Of a stretch of 14,183 nucleotides of DNA, positions 7,475 through 13,850 are shown in pieces (within the stretch, counting starts at the first letter, position 1; each line of letters opens with the position of its first letter). The stretch is taken from positions 1 to 14,183 of the forward strand of contig USQH01000026.1 of NCBI GenBank assembly GCA_900556765.1. Reading direction: 5' to 3'. The notes beneath the pieces were generated by a model. That model was not told where the DNA came from. It worked only from the letters and a program-made list of their open reading frames with translations, and ran no database searches. This DNA is from an uncultured Oscillospiraceae bacterium (GTDB lineage Bacteria > Bacillota > Clostridia > Oscillospirales > Acutalibacteraceae). A program made the position numbers and the translations under genes.

Positions 7475-8605
7475 TTATATACGGCGGCAAACAGTCGCCA
7501 ACATTTCCTCCTTAAACTGCGGAAAACGATCTTCATCGAGAGCGTCGCGTATTTTTTCCATAAGCGTATTGTAAAACCAAAGATTATGCATGACGCACAG
7601 GCGATGACCGAGCATTTCATCCGCTTTGAGCAGATGACGAACATACGCACGGGTATGATTGCGGCAGGTCGGGCAATCACATTCGTGATCAATCGGAGTA
7701 AAATCGCGTTCGTATTTTTGATTATTGATGTTTATAGTTCCGTTGGATGTAAACAAATGACCGTGGCGTGCATTGCGGCTCGGCATTACACAGTCAAAAA
7801 GATCAACGCCGCGGTCGACCGCTTCAAGTATGTTCGCAGGCGTGCCGACGCCCATCAGGTAGCGTATTTTATCGGTCGGCATGAATGGCTCGACCGCCTC
7901 GATGATACGGTACATTTCATCCGCCGACTCGCCGACAGCAAGACCGCCGATAGCATATCCGTCCATATCCATAGCCGCGATCTGCTTCATGTTCTCGATT
8001 CGCAGATCATCGTATGTGCTGCCCTGATTTATGCCGAAAAGCAACTGGTTTTTATTGATGGTATCGTCAAGCGAATTTAACCGCTGCATCTCCAGTTTAC
8101 AGCGTTCCAACCAGCGCACCGTTCGCTCCGCCGACCGTTTCGCATAATCGTACTCGGCAGGATTTTCGACACATTCATCAAATGCCATTGCAATAGTTGA
8201 TGCAAGGTTGGATTGTATACGCATACTCTCCTCCGGTCCCATGAAAATACGGTGGCCGTCGATATGAGACGCAAAAGTAACACCCTCCTCCTGTATTTTT
8301 CTCAGGGAGGACAGAGAAAAAACCTGAAATCCGCCGCTGTCGGTCAGTATCGGCCCGTTCCAGCCAGTAAACTTGTGCAATCCACCCGCATCCCGTACGA
8401 CCTCGCTCGACGGGCGCAGATTCAAATGATATGTGTTTGACAGCATGACCTGACACTTGAGGTCACGCAGATCGTACGCCGATATGCCCCCCTTTATCGC
8501 GGCGGCGGTGGCAACATTCATAAATGCGGGCGTCTGCACCGTTCCGTGGACAGTCTCGAACACTCCGCGACGGGCATTGCCCTGTTTTTTTATAAGCTTA
8601 TACAT
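7475..8605 (-). CDS. tgt: tRNA-guanine transglycosylase (Tgt)
   Basis: Exchanges guanine-34 for preQ1 in the anticodon of tRNAs Asp, Asn, His and Tyr, the step that commits to queuosine. Length is 376 residues, as expected for the bacterial enzyme. Seen in the sequence: TDSGGFQVFS with the catalytic D89, FGINQGS (190-196), the GYAIGGLAVGE substrate loop (216-226), FDCVMPSRNARHG with the probable nucleophile D271, and a zinc site C309-x-C311-x2-C314-x25-H340. The ATG at 8605 has GGAG about 9 nt upstream. It follows queA, whose product acts later in the same pathway. The 241-bp gap between them is unusually long for an operon and holds a duplicated queA tail. A terminator follows the gene. Confidence 0.97.
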   Translation of the reverse strand: MYKLIKKQGNARRGVFETVHGTVQTPAFMNVATAAAIKGGISAYDLRDLKCQVMLSNTYHLNLRPSSEVVRDAGGLHKFTGWNGPILTDSGGFQVFSLSSLRKIQEEGVTFASHIDGHRIFMGPEESMRIQSNLASTIAMAFDECVENPAEYDYAKRSAERTVRWLERCKLEMQRLNSLDDTINKNQLLFGINQGSTYDDLRIENMKQIAAMDMDGYAIGGLAVGESADEMYRIIEAVEPFMPTDKIRYLMGVGTPANILEAVDRGVDLFDCVMPSRNARHGHLFTSNGTININNQKYERDFTPIDHECDCPTCRNHTRAYVRHLLKADEMLGHRLCVMHNLWFYNTLMEKIRDALDEDRFPQFKEEMLATVCRRI

Positions 8606-8731
8606 TAAAATATACTCCGAATTTATTTTATATTATTGGGTTTTGCAGGTTTGCATCATGTTTCATTTTTTCACTTGCGACACATGAGCCGACGAGTAAA
8701 TAATCGATTGTACTGAATGCGGTTGTTTCAT

Positions 8732-8758
8732 TCAAAGAATAGCCATTGCATCGCCAAA
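8732..8758 (-). pseudogene. Duplicated fragment of the queA 3' end (8 codons and stop)
   Basis: On the minus strand this reads FGDAMAIL and a TGA stop, nearly identical to the true QueA end FGDAMLIL (TAA) 115 bp upstream. The two copies share 16 identical bases (8744-8759 and 8859-8874). Outside this core the remaining codons differ mainly at third positions (ATT/ATC, CTT/CTG) and in the stop. Similarity does not extend upstream past the Phe codon. The segment between the copies holds a 7-bp inverted repeat (ATTACTG 8780-8786, CAGTAAT 8810-8816). I read it as a remnant of a second queA end left by duplication or recombination; it is not a functional gene. Confidence 0.55.
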
Positions 8759-8874
8759 CATCACGGGATGCAGAATTTGATTACTGTTCGGTCAATTTTT
8801 CTTGATTTTCAGTAATTTCTTGCGTGTTCACAATTTGTTCAATCCGTTACAGGATGAGCATTGCATCGCCAAAC
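8744..8874. repeat. 16-bp direct repeat flanking a 99-bp segment after queA
   Basis: CATTGCATCGCCAAAC (plus strand) occurs at 8744-8759 and again at 8859-8874, the latter inside the last codons of queA. The offset is 115 bp, not a multiple of three. Neither copy lies in low-complexity sequence. The 241-bp queA-tgt gap as a whole (8606-8846) shows no further recognisable gene; only this repeat, an internal inverted repeat, and a weak promoter-like TATAAA in front of tgt were seen. Confidence 0.8.
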
Positions 8875-9938
8875 GAAAAAAAGCGGTACTTTTCCGCAAC
8901 GGCGGTTTTGTACGCCTGCATGGTCTTGTCATATCCGAGAAACGCGGAAACAAGCATTATCAGCGTGCTTTCCGGCAAATGAAAGTTTGTTATCAGTCCG
9001 TCCATGCACTTAAATTCATAGCCCGGATAAATAAATATATCGGTATCGCCGCTGTAATCGCGGTCATCGGGCAACAGCATTGCCTTTGTTCCCGACGGAC
9101 GCTCGATATACGATATATCGGTGTCACCGTCACGCAACAAAAACGAATATACGCTCTCCACCGTTCGGCAGCTCGTCGTGCCGACGCAGATAACTCTGCC
9201 GCCGTTGCGTTTTGTCTCGTTAATAAGGTGCGCTGTTTCGCGCGGCATATAATAATGCTCCGAATGCATTTTATGATTTTCGACCGTATCTTCCTTTACC
9301 GGACGGAACGTACCCAAGCCGACGTGAAGTGTAACATAGCCGATATTCACTCCGGCGTTTTTCAGCTCATCAAGCATTTCCGGCGTAAAGTGCAGTCCGG
9401 CGGTCGGCGCCGCGGCTGAACCGAGTTCCTTTGAATAGACGGTCTGATAGCGTTCCTTATCAGCCAGCTTTTCATGAATATACGGCGGCAGCGGCATTTG
9501 TCCCACGCGATCAAGCACATCAAAAAACACACCGTCACAGTCAAATTTCACAAGTCGGTTGCCGCCGTCAACAACGTCGAGCACCTCGGCGCGCAACAGT
9601 CCTTCGCCGAATGTAAAGCAGGTGCCCGGTTTTGCGCGTCTGCCAGGTCCTGCAAGGCACTCCCACACCATGTTTTCGCGCTGGGTCAACAGCACAAATT
9701 CCACTACGGCGCCCGTGCCGTCCTTTACTCCGAAAATACGCGCCGGCAAAACGCGTGTATCGTTCAGTATCAGACAGTCGCCGGGACGAAGATACTCGCC
9801 GAGGTCGTAAAAACGGCGGTGAGAAAGCATACCGCTTGCCCTGTCAACGGCGAGAAGCCGCGACGAGTTTCGCGGTTCGACCGGTGTCTGGGCTATCAGT
9901 TCCTCGGGCAGATCGTAGTAAAAGTCTGTTTTTTTCAT
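8847..9938 (-). CDS. queA: S-adenosylmethionine:tRNA ribosyltransferase-isomerase (QueA)
   Basis: Transfers and isomerises the ribosyl part of SAM onto preQ1-34 in tRNA, giving epoxyqueuosine. It has 363 residues, a normal length. Recognisable family motifs: FYYDLPEELIAQTP (6-19), LNDTRVLPARIFG (58-70), GQMPLPPYI (146-154), VYSKELGSAAAPTAGLHFT (167-185), HVGLGTFRPV (205-214), HSEHYY (225-230), VGTTSCRTVES (252-262), TNFHLPESTLIML (317-329) and the conserved end SFGDAMLIL. The ATG at 9938 is preceded by TTGGAGAT. It is the first gene of a queA-tgt unit and is divergent from asd across a 265-bp regulatory region. The frame stays open for 21 codons after the TAA stop before the next stop, which may be chance. 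Confidence 0.97.
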   Translation of the reverse strand: MKKTDFYYDLPEELIAQTPVEPRNSSRLLAVDRASGMLSHRRFYDLGEYLRPGDCLILNDTRVLPARIFGVKDGTGAVVEFVLLTQRENMVWECLAGPGRRAKPGTCFTFGEGLLRAEVLDVVDGGNRLVKFDCDGVFFDVLDRVGQMPLPPYIHEKLADKERYQTVYSKELGSAAAPTAGLHFTPEMLDELKNAGVNIGYVTLHVGLGTFRPVKEDTVENHKMHSEHYYMPRETAHLINETKRNGGRVICVGTTSCRTVESVYSFLLRDGDTDISYIERPSGTKAMLLPDDRDYSGDTDIFIYPGYEFKCMDGLITNFHLPESTLIMLVSAFLGYDKTMQAYKTAVAEKYRFFSFGDAMLIL

Positions 9939-9965
9939 AAAATACTATCTCCAATAACACCGACA

Positions 9966-10007
9966 GTTGTCAAACAGTAACAAGAAAGCATAAAATAGTT
10001 TGACAAC
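9966..10007. repeat. 10-bp inverted repeat in the queA/asd divergent region
   Basis: GTTGTCAAAC (9966-9975) and GTTTGACAAC (9998-10007) are perfect inverted copies separated by 22 bp. The right arm contains the TTGACA that forms the -35 of the asd promoter candidate and lies at the predicted queA start site; the left arm would be in the queA leader. It could be an operator for a regulator looping or binding both arms, or a hairpin in the queA leader RNA. Which regulator would bind is unknown. Confidence 0.6.
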
Positions 10008-10028
10008 GGTGATCATAAATGATAAAAT
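10000..10028 (+). promoter_or_regulatory. Probable promoter of asd-dapA-dapB
   Basis: Perfect TTGACA (10000-10005), 17-nt spacer, and TAAAAT (10023-10028) with an extended TG one base before it (10020-10021). This is the best sigma-A-type match in the divergent region. A start near 10035 gives a leader of about 170 nt before the asd ATG. It overlaps the inverted-repeat arm at 9998-10007 and the opposing queA promoter candidate. Confidence 0.65.
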
Positions 10029-10040
10029 TACCACTGTATA
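10012..10040 (-). promoter_or_regulatory. Candidate queA promoter overlapping the asd promoter
   Basis: On the minus strand TATACA (10040-10035, four of six bases of the -35 consensus) and TATGAT (10017-10012, five of six) are 17 nt apart. The predicted start, near 10005, gives a leader of about 65 nt for queA. Its -10 falls inside the spacer of the asd promoter candidate, so the two could not easily be occupied together. Weaker than the asd match; called by eye. Confidence 0.4.
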
Positions 10041-10053
10041 TTTATAAGGTAAT

Positions 10054-10083
10054 ATGAGCAAAAGCAACTTTTGCTTCAACTGA
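10054..10083 (+). promoter_or_regulatory. Hairpin and possible 9-residue leader ORF in the asd leader
   Basis: An 8-bp perfect stem, AGCAAAAG (10057-10064) and CTTTTGCT (10068-10075), closes a CAA loop. It coincides with a short ATG reading frame, MSKSNFCFN then TGA, with AAGG only 4 nt upstream of the ATG. No T-run follows, so the hairpin is not a terminator. A 15-bp AT palindrome (CTTATAT-T-ATATAAG, 10129-10143) lies further down the leader. I saw no lysine-riboswitch or T-box pattern. The small ORF is speculative; the hairpin is directly visible. Confidence 0.35.
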
Positions 10084-10203
10084 AACTGACATACACGGCA
10101 ATATTTCGCCGCCCTTAAATCAGCGTAACTTATATTATATAAGAAAAACAGGCAGTTTTCAACGATTTTTTGGTCACGGCTGCCCCGAGGAGGATTTTTT
10201 ATC

Positions 10204-11286
10204 ATGAAAAAGTATAAGGTCGCCGTAATCGGCGCGACAGGCATGGTCGGTCAGCGCTTCATAACGCTGCTCGAAAATCATCCGTGGTTTGAGCTTACCG
10301 CTCTTGCCGCAAGTCCGCGCTCCGCAGGCAAAACATACGAGGAGGCTCTCGGCGGCAGATGGAAAATGAAAACTCCGCTGCCCGAATCGGTTAAAAACAT
10401 GACCGTTTTCAATGCCGAAGCCGACGTTGAAAAGATTGCCTCAATGGTAGACTTTGCATTTTGCGCCGTCGATATGAAAAAAGACGAGATAAAAGCGCTC
10501 GAAGAAAAATACGCTAAAGCAGAGTGCCCGATAATGTCCAACAACTCCGCCAACCGTTTCACTCCCGACGTGCCTATGATAATCCCCGAGATAAACGCCG
10601 ATCACGCAAAGATAATCGATGCGCAGAGAAAGCGTCTCGGCACAAAGCGCGGCTTTATTGCCGTAAAATCAAACTGCTCACTGCAAAGCTATGTTCCCGC
10701 TCTCTATCCGCTGGACGAAAAATTCGGTGTAAAGCGCGTGCTCGTTTGCACCTATCAGGCGATTTCCGGCGCAGGAAAGACCTTTGACACATGGCCCGAA
10801 ATGATTGACAACGTCATTCCCTACATCGGCGGCGAGGAGGAAAAATCCGAGCAGGAGCCTCTGAAAATATGGGGCAAGATCGAGGGCGACAAGATCGTTC
10901 CCGCAACATCCCCCGCTTTCACGGCACAGTGTCTGCGCGTACCCGTCTCCGACGGTCACACGGCGGCGGTATTCGTCGACTTTGATAAAAAGCCGACCAA
11001 GGACGAGATCATCGACATCTGGAACAGCTTCAGCGGAAAGGCGCAGGAGCTTAATCTGCCGAGCGCGCCCAAACAGTTTATCCACTACTTCACCGAGAAC
11101 GATATGCCACAGACCAGACTTCACCGTGATCTTGAGGGCGGAATGGCCATCTCCACAGGTCGTCTGCGCGAGGATTCACAGTATGATTACAAGTTCGTTT
11201 GCCTGTCGCACAATACGCTGCGCGGCGCCGCCGGCGGCGGTGTTCTGATGGCGGAGCTGCTGTGCGCACTGGGCTATCTTGACTGA
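10204..11286 (+). CDS. asd: Aspartate-semialdehyde dehydrogenase, archaeal/fungal-type subfamily
   Basis: NADPH-dependent reduction of aspartyl phosphate to aspartate semialdehyde, the branch point to lysine/DAP, threonine and methionine. It has 360 residues. The N-terminal Rossmann motif GATGMVG is at 10-16, followed by RF-x8-HPWFELTALAAS, a pattern I recognise from archaeal Asd. The active-site Cys is C158 (KSNCSLQ), the catalytic His H252 (DGHTAAV), and the conserved end HNTLRGAAGGGVLMAE is near 336-351. The overall pattern (IPEIN.DH, Q.R.LGTKRGF, QAISGAGK, IPYIGGEEEK) is closer to the Methanocaldococcus-type enzyme than to the E. coli or B. subtilis Asd. The ATG at 10204 is preceded by GAGGAGG at 10 nt. 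dapA starts 31 bp downstream, so the genes are probably co-transcribed. Confidence 0.95.
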   Translation: MKKYKVAVIGATGMVGQRFITLLENHPWFELTALAASPRSAGKTYEEALGGRWKMKTPLPESVKNMTVFNAEADVEKIASMVDFAFCAVDMKKDEIKALEEKYAKAECPIMSNNSANRFTPDVPMIIPEINADHAKIIDAQRKRLGTKRGFIAVKSNCSLQSYVPALYPLDEKFGVKRVLVCTYQAISGAGKTFDTWPEMIDNVIPYIGGEEEKSEQEPLKIWGKIEGDKIVPATSPAFTAQCLRVPVSDGHTAAVFVDFDKKPTKDEIIDIWNSFSGKAQELNLPSAPKQFIHYFTENDMPQTRLHRDLEGGMAISTGRLREDSQYDYKFVCLSHNTLRGAAGGGVLMAELLCALGYLD

Positions 11287-11317
11287 CCATATATTACGAA
11301 AAAGGAGATATAATTTG

Positions 11318-12208
11318 ATGAAAAGGATTATATTCAAGGGCGCTGCGGTAGCGCTTGTCACTCCGATGAACGAGGACGGTTCGATCAACTTTGATAAGCT
11401 GCGCGAGCTCGTCGACTTTCAGATAGAAAACGGCACCGACGCCATCGTCTCCTGCGGCACTACCGGCGAAGCCGCCACTCAGAGCCTTGAGGAGCACATC
11501 GAGGTGGTCAGAAAAACGGTCGAATTCGCAGCCGGACGCGTGCCGATCATTGCCGGCACCGGCAGCAACGACACTGCGTTTGCCATCAAGACCAATGAAA
11601 TGGCAAAGGACGCCGGCGCAGACGGTCTGCTGGTCGTCACGCCTTACTATAACAAAACATCTCAGGCGGGTCTTATCGCCCACTTTACCAAGATTGCGGA
11701 AAATACCGATTTGCCGATCATTCTGTACAATGTACCGTCGCGCACCGGCACCGCGATCAAACCCGAAACTTACAAGGAACTGTCAAAGATCGACAACATC
11801 GTTGCGGTCAAGGAGGCAAACGGCGATCTCTCCGCCGTGGCAAAGACCGCTGCGTTATGCGGCGACGATCTCATGATCTACTCAGGCAACGACGATCAGA
11901 TCGTGCCGATCATGTCGCTGGGCGGTCTCGGCGTCATCTCGGTACTGTCAAATGTTGCTCCGAAGCTGACGCACGACATCTGCCAAAGCTGTCTCGACGG
12001 CGATTTTGCTGCGGCAAGAAAAATGCAGCTTGATAATCTCGGCCTGATAAATGCGCTTTTCTCCGACGTAAACCCCATTCCGGTAAAGGAAGCCCTCAAC
12101 ATGATGAGCTTTAACGTCGGCGAGTGCCGTCTGCCGCTGGTTCGAATGAGCGAAAGCGGACATAACGCACTTCGCGTTCAGATGCAAAAGGCCGGTTTGG
12201 TTAAATAA
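11318..12208 (+). CDS. dapA: 4-hydroxy-tetrahydrodipicolinate synthase (DapA)
   Basis: Condenses pyruvate with aspartate semialdehyde, the first step specific to DAP and lysine. A TIM-barrel aldolase of 296 residues, a normal length. Visible: GAAVALVTPM (8-17), the CGTTGE pyruvate-binding motif (46-51), AGTGSND (79-85), TPYYNK (108-113), LYNVPSRTG with catalytic Y137 and substrate-binding R142, and the Schiff-base lysine K165 in VAVKEANGD. NPIPVKEAL (252-260) is the conserved C-terminal motif. The ATG at 11318 has AAAGGAGA upstream with 10-nt spacing. A TTG at 11279 in the same frame would overlap asd and add 13 residues not seen in the family, so it was not chosen. dapB follows after 54 bp. 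Confidence 0.97.
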   Translation: MKRIIFKGAAVALVTPMNEDGSINFDKLRELVDFQIENGTDAIVSCGTTGEAATQSLEEHIEVVRKTVEFAAGRVPIIAGTGSNDTAFAIKTNEMAKDAGADGLLVVTPYYNKTSQAGLIAHFTKIAENTDLPIILYNVPSRTGTAIKPETYKELSKIDNIVAVKEANGDLSAVAKTAALCGDDLMIYSGNDDQIVPIMSLGGLGVISVLSNVAPKLTHDICQSCLDGDFAAARKMQLDNLGLINALFSDVNPIPVKEALNMMSFNVGECRLPLVRMSESGHNALRVQMQKAGLVK

Positions 12209-12262
12209 GCCGCACGGCATATTTACACACGGAAAATTTAAACACCGTCAGGATGTGAAAAC

Positions 12263-13018
12263 ATGACCCGCATTATTTTAAGCGGATGCAACGGAAAAAT
12301 GGGTCGATTCATTACGGCAATAGCCGACGGACGCGACGACTGCGAAATAGTCGCCGGCGTTGACAAGGACGCCGTAATGCTGTCCGACTACCCCGTTTTT
12401 TCCTCATTTTCGGATATTAAGTGTGACGCCGACGTCATCATCGACTTTTCCCATCCGTCGGCGCTTGCCTCTCTGCTCGGTTTTGTCGCCGACACGGGTA
12501 TACCCGCTGTCATTGCAACAACCGGTTTCGACGAAAAGCAGACCGCAATGATTAAAGAAGCGGCAAAAAGCAATCCTATATTTTTCTCGTTCAATATGTC
12601 TTTGGGCATAAATCTGCTCGCCGACCTCGTTAAAAAGGCCACGGCAGTGCTTGCCGACGGATTTGACATCGAGATAGTTGAGGCACATCACAATCAAAAG
12701 ATCGACGCTCCGAGCGGTACGGCGATCATGCTCGCAAACGCGGTCAACGAAGAACTGGACAACAGTTACGCTCTGCAATTCGACCGTCACGCAAGCCGTG
12801 AAAAGCGTCCTAAGAAAGAGATCGGTATGCACTCCATACGCGGAGGCACGATAGTCGGCGAGCACGAAGTCATTTTTGCCGGCAAGGACGAGATCATCAC
12901 TCTGTCCCATTCCGCACGGTCAAAGGAAGTCTTTGCCGTGGGCGCGGTCAAGGCCGCGATATTCATGCACGGTAAAGGAGCCGGTATGTACACGATGTCT
13001 GACGTCGTGGGTCAATAA
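12263..13018 (+). CDS. dapB: 4-hydroxy-tetrahydrodipicolinate reductase (DapB)
   Basis: NAD(P)H-dependent second step of the DAP/lysine branch, acting on the DapA product. It has 251 residues, typical for the family. Rossmann motif GCNGKMG at 8-14; IDFSHPSA (60-67); ATTGF (85-89); the substrate and catalytic motif EAHHNQKIDAPSGTA (140-154) with H142/H143 and K146; and MHSIRGG (189-195). The start fits homologues (MTRIILSGCNGKMG), but the ribosome site (AGGATGTG) is weaker than those of asd and dapA. Last gene of asd-dapA-dapB; a strong terminator follows 32 bp after the stop. dapL, dapH and lysA are not in the window, so the pathway variant used afterwards cannot be told. Confidence 0.97.
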   Translation: MTRIILSGCNGKMGRFITAIADGRDDCEIVAGVDKDAVMLSDYPVFSSFSDIKCDADVIIDFSHPSALASLLGFVADTGIPAVIATTGFDEKQTAMIKEAAKSNPIFFSFNMSLGINLLADLVKKATAVLADGFDIEIVEAHHNQKIDAPSGTAIMLANAVNEELDNSYALQFDRHASREKRPKKEIGMHSIRGGTIVGEHEVIFAGKDEIITLSHSARSKEVFAVGAVKAAIFMHGKGAGMYTMSDVVGQ

Positions 13019-13050
13019 GGATCATCATCGACATAAACAAGCGAATAAAG

Positions 13051-13094
13051 AAACACAGCACCGAATGTGATTGCTATCGGTGCTGTGTTTTTTA
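13051..13094 (+). terminator. Strong intrinsic terminator after dapB, possibly bidirectional
   Basis: A perfect 14-bp inverted repeat, AAACACAGCACCGA (13051-13064) and TCGGTGCTGTGTTT (13077-13090), with a 12-nt loop, followed by a T-run to 13094 on the plus strand. It ends the asd-dapA-dapB operon. On the minus strand the stem is followed by CTTTATT, so it may also stop transcripts from the convergent ABC transporter genes, whose last stop codon is at 13116. Confidence 0.9.
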
Positions 13095-13115
13095 TTGACT
13101 TTTTATTGGATTATG

Positions 13116-13850
13116 TTAACCTTTCATTTTATGTCTGAACGCGAGCACGGCGGCGATATAAATTACCAGTGCGTAAGCGAGTACGACCGCCAAATGTGTG
13201 AAAACATCCGCTCCGCCGTGGTAAGCATTTTGAGCCGCCGCAACGGCGTGATAGAACGGCAGTACTTTGCAAATTTTCGGAAAAGCTCCGCTCATGATAT
13301 CCAGCGGAAACCAAGTTCCGCTCATCCACGCGGCAACATTGATTACGATCGAGCCTATTCCGCCGACCTGCGCGCCCGTAAGCAGCGTTCCCATCAACAT
13401 GCCGATGGCGATAAACAACAGCGCACCCGGAATGAGCGCCAGCAGGCACAGCAGCAAACGCGGTGACAGCTCCAACCCGAAAAAGGCGGCGGCTATGAAG
13501 CAAATCGCCGACTGGGCGATCGATACCGGCAGCATCGGCAGCGAGTAGCCGAAAACGTAATCGGCGGCGGTCATCGGTGTGGCAAAAAGCCGCATCAGAT
13601 ACGAGCCGGCGCGGTCGCCGGAGATAAGCATGCTTAAAAACAGTGCAATGAATGACAGTCCGAACACCGCCATTGCCGGCGCAAAATTGTTTATGTCGAA
13701 TATAGCGGTGTTGCTCATACCTTTTATGCTGCGCTGCATTATGCTGATAAGTATGATCAGCACGACGGGGAATCCCAATCCGAAAGCAAAACTCAGCGGG
13801 TCGCGTAATATTTCCTTAAAATTGCGATGTGAAAAAATCATAGCTCTCAT
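13116..13850 (-). CDS. ABC-2 type transporter permease
   Basis: Membrane subunit of an ABC exporter; substrate unknown. It has 244 residues, a common size for the ABC-2 permease family, with about six hydrophobic helices: roughly 21-38, 57-77, 101-125, 131-155, 163-181 and 218-237. The N-terminal amphipathic stretch (RNFKEILRDPLSF) and the segment MSGTWFPLDIMSGAFPKI (176-193) before the last helix are typical of ABC-2 permeases in drug, lipid or polysaccharide export. Its ATG overlaps the ATPase stop codon in an ATGA (13850-13847), and GAGGAGGTG just upstream is a strong ribosome site, so translation is probably coupled. It is convergent with dapB and probably not related to it functionally. 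Confidence 0.88.
   Translation of the reverse strand: MRAMIFSHRNFKEILRDPLSFAFGLGFPVVLIILISIMQRSIKGMSNTAIFDINNFAPAMAVFGLSFIALFLSMLISGDRAGSYLMRLFATPMTAADYVFGYSLPMLPVSIAQSAICFIAAAFFGLELSPRLLLCLLALIPGALLFIAIGMLMGTLLTGAQVGGIGSIVINVAAWMSGTWFPLDIMSGAFPKICKVLPFYHAVAAAQNAYHGGADVFTHLAVVLAYALVIYIAAVLAFRHKMKG

Noticed and set aside
8663..8731. Short minus-strand ORF beginning MKQPHSVQS, just after the duplicated queA tail
   Set aside because: Only 22 codons, no ribosome site, no recognisable similarity.
8714..8734. TGAATG/CATTCA hairpin as a terminator after queA
   Set aside because: Only 6 bp with a 9-nt loop and no T-run on the minus strand.
8781..8846. Open in-frame continuation after the queA stop (21 codons, Glu/Gln-rich), hinting at stop readthrough
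   Set aside because: QueA ends normally at SFGDAMLIL, and a 21-codon open stretch is expected by chance about a third of the time; no readthrough context seen.
10030..10203. Lysine riboswitch or T-box leader before asd
   Set aside because: I could not find the conserved L-box core or the T-box AGGGUGGNACCGCG element; only unassigned hairpins are visible.
10678..11124. Long open frames opposite asd and other genes (also 9474-9980, 3997-4608, 12404-12910)
   Set aside because: They lie wholly or mostly opposite well-identified genes, lack family motifs, and result from codon bias.
11279..11317. Upstream TTG start for dapA overlapping the asd end
   Set aside because: It adds 13 residues not found in the family and ignores the strong ribosome site before the ATG at 11318.
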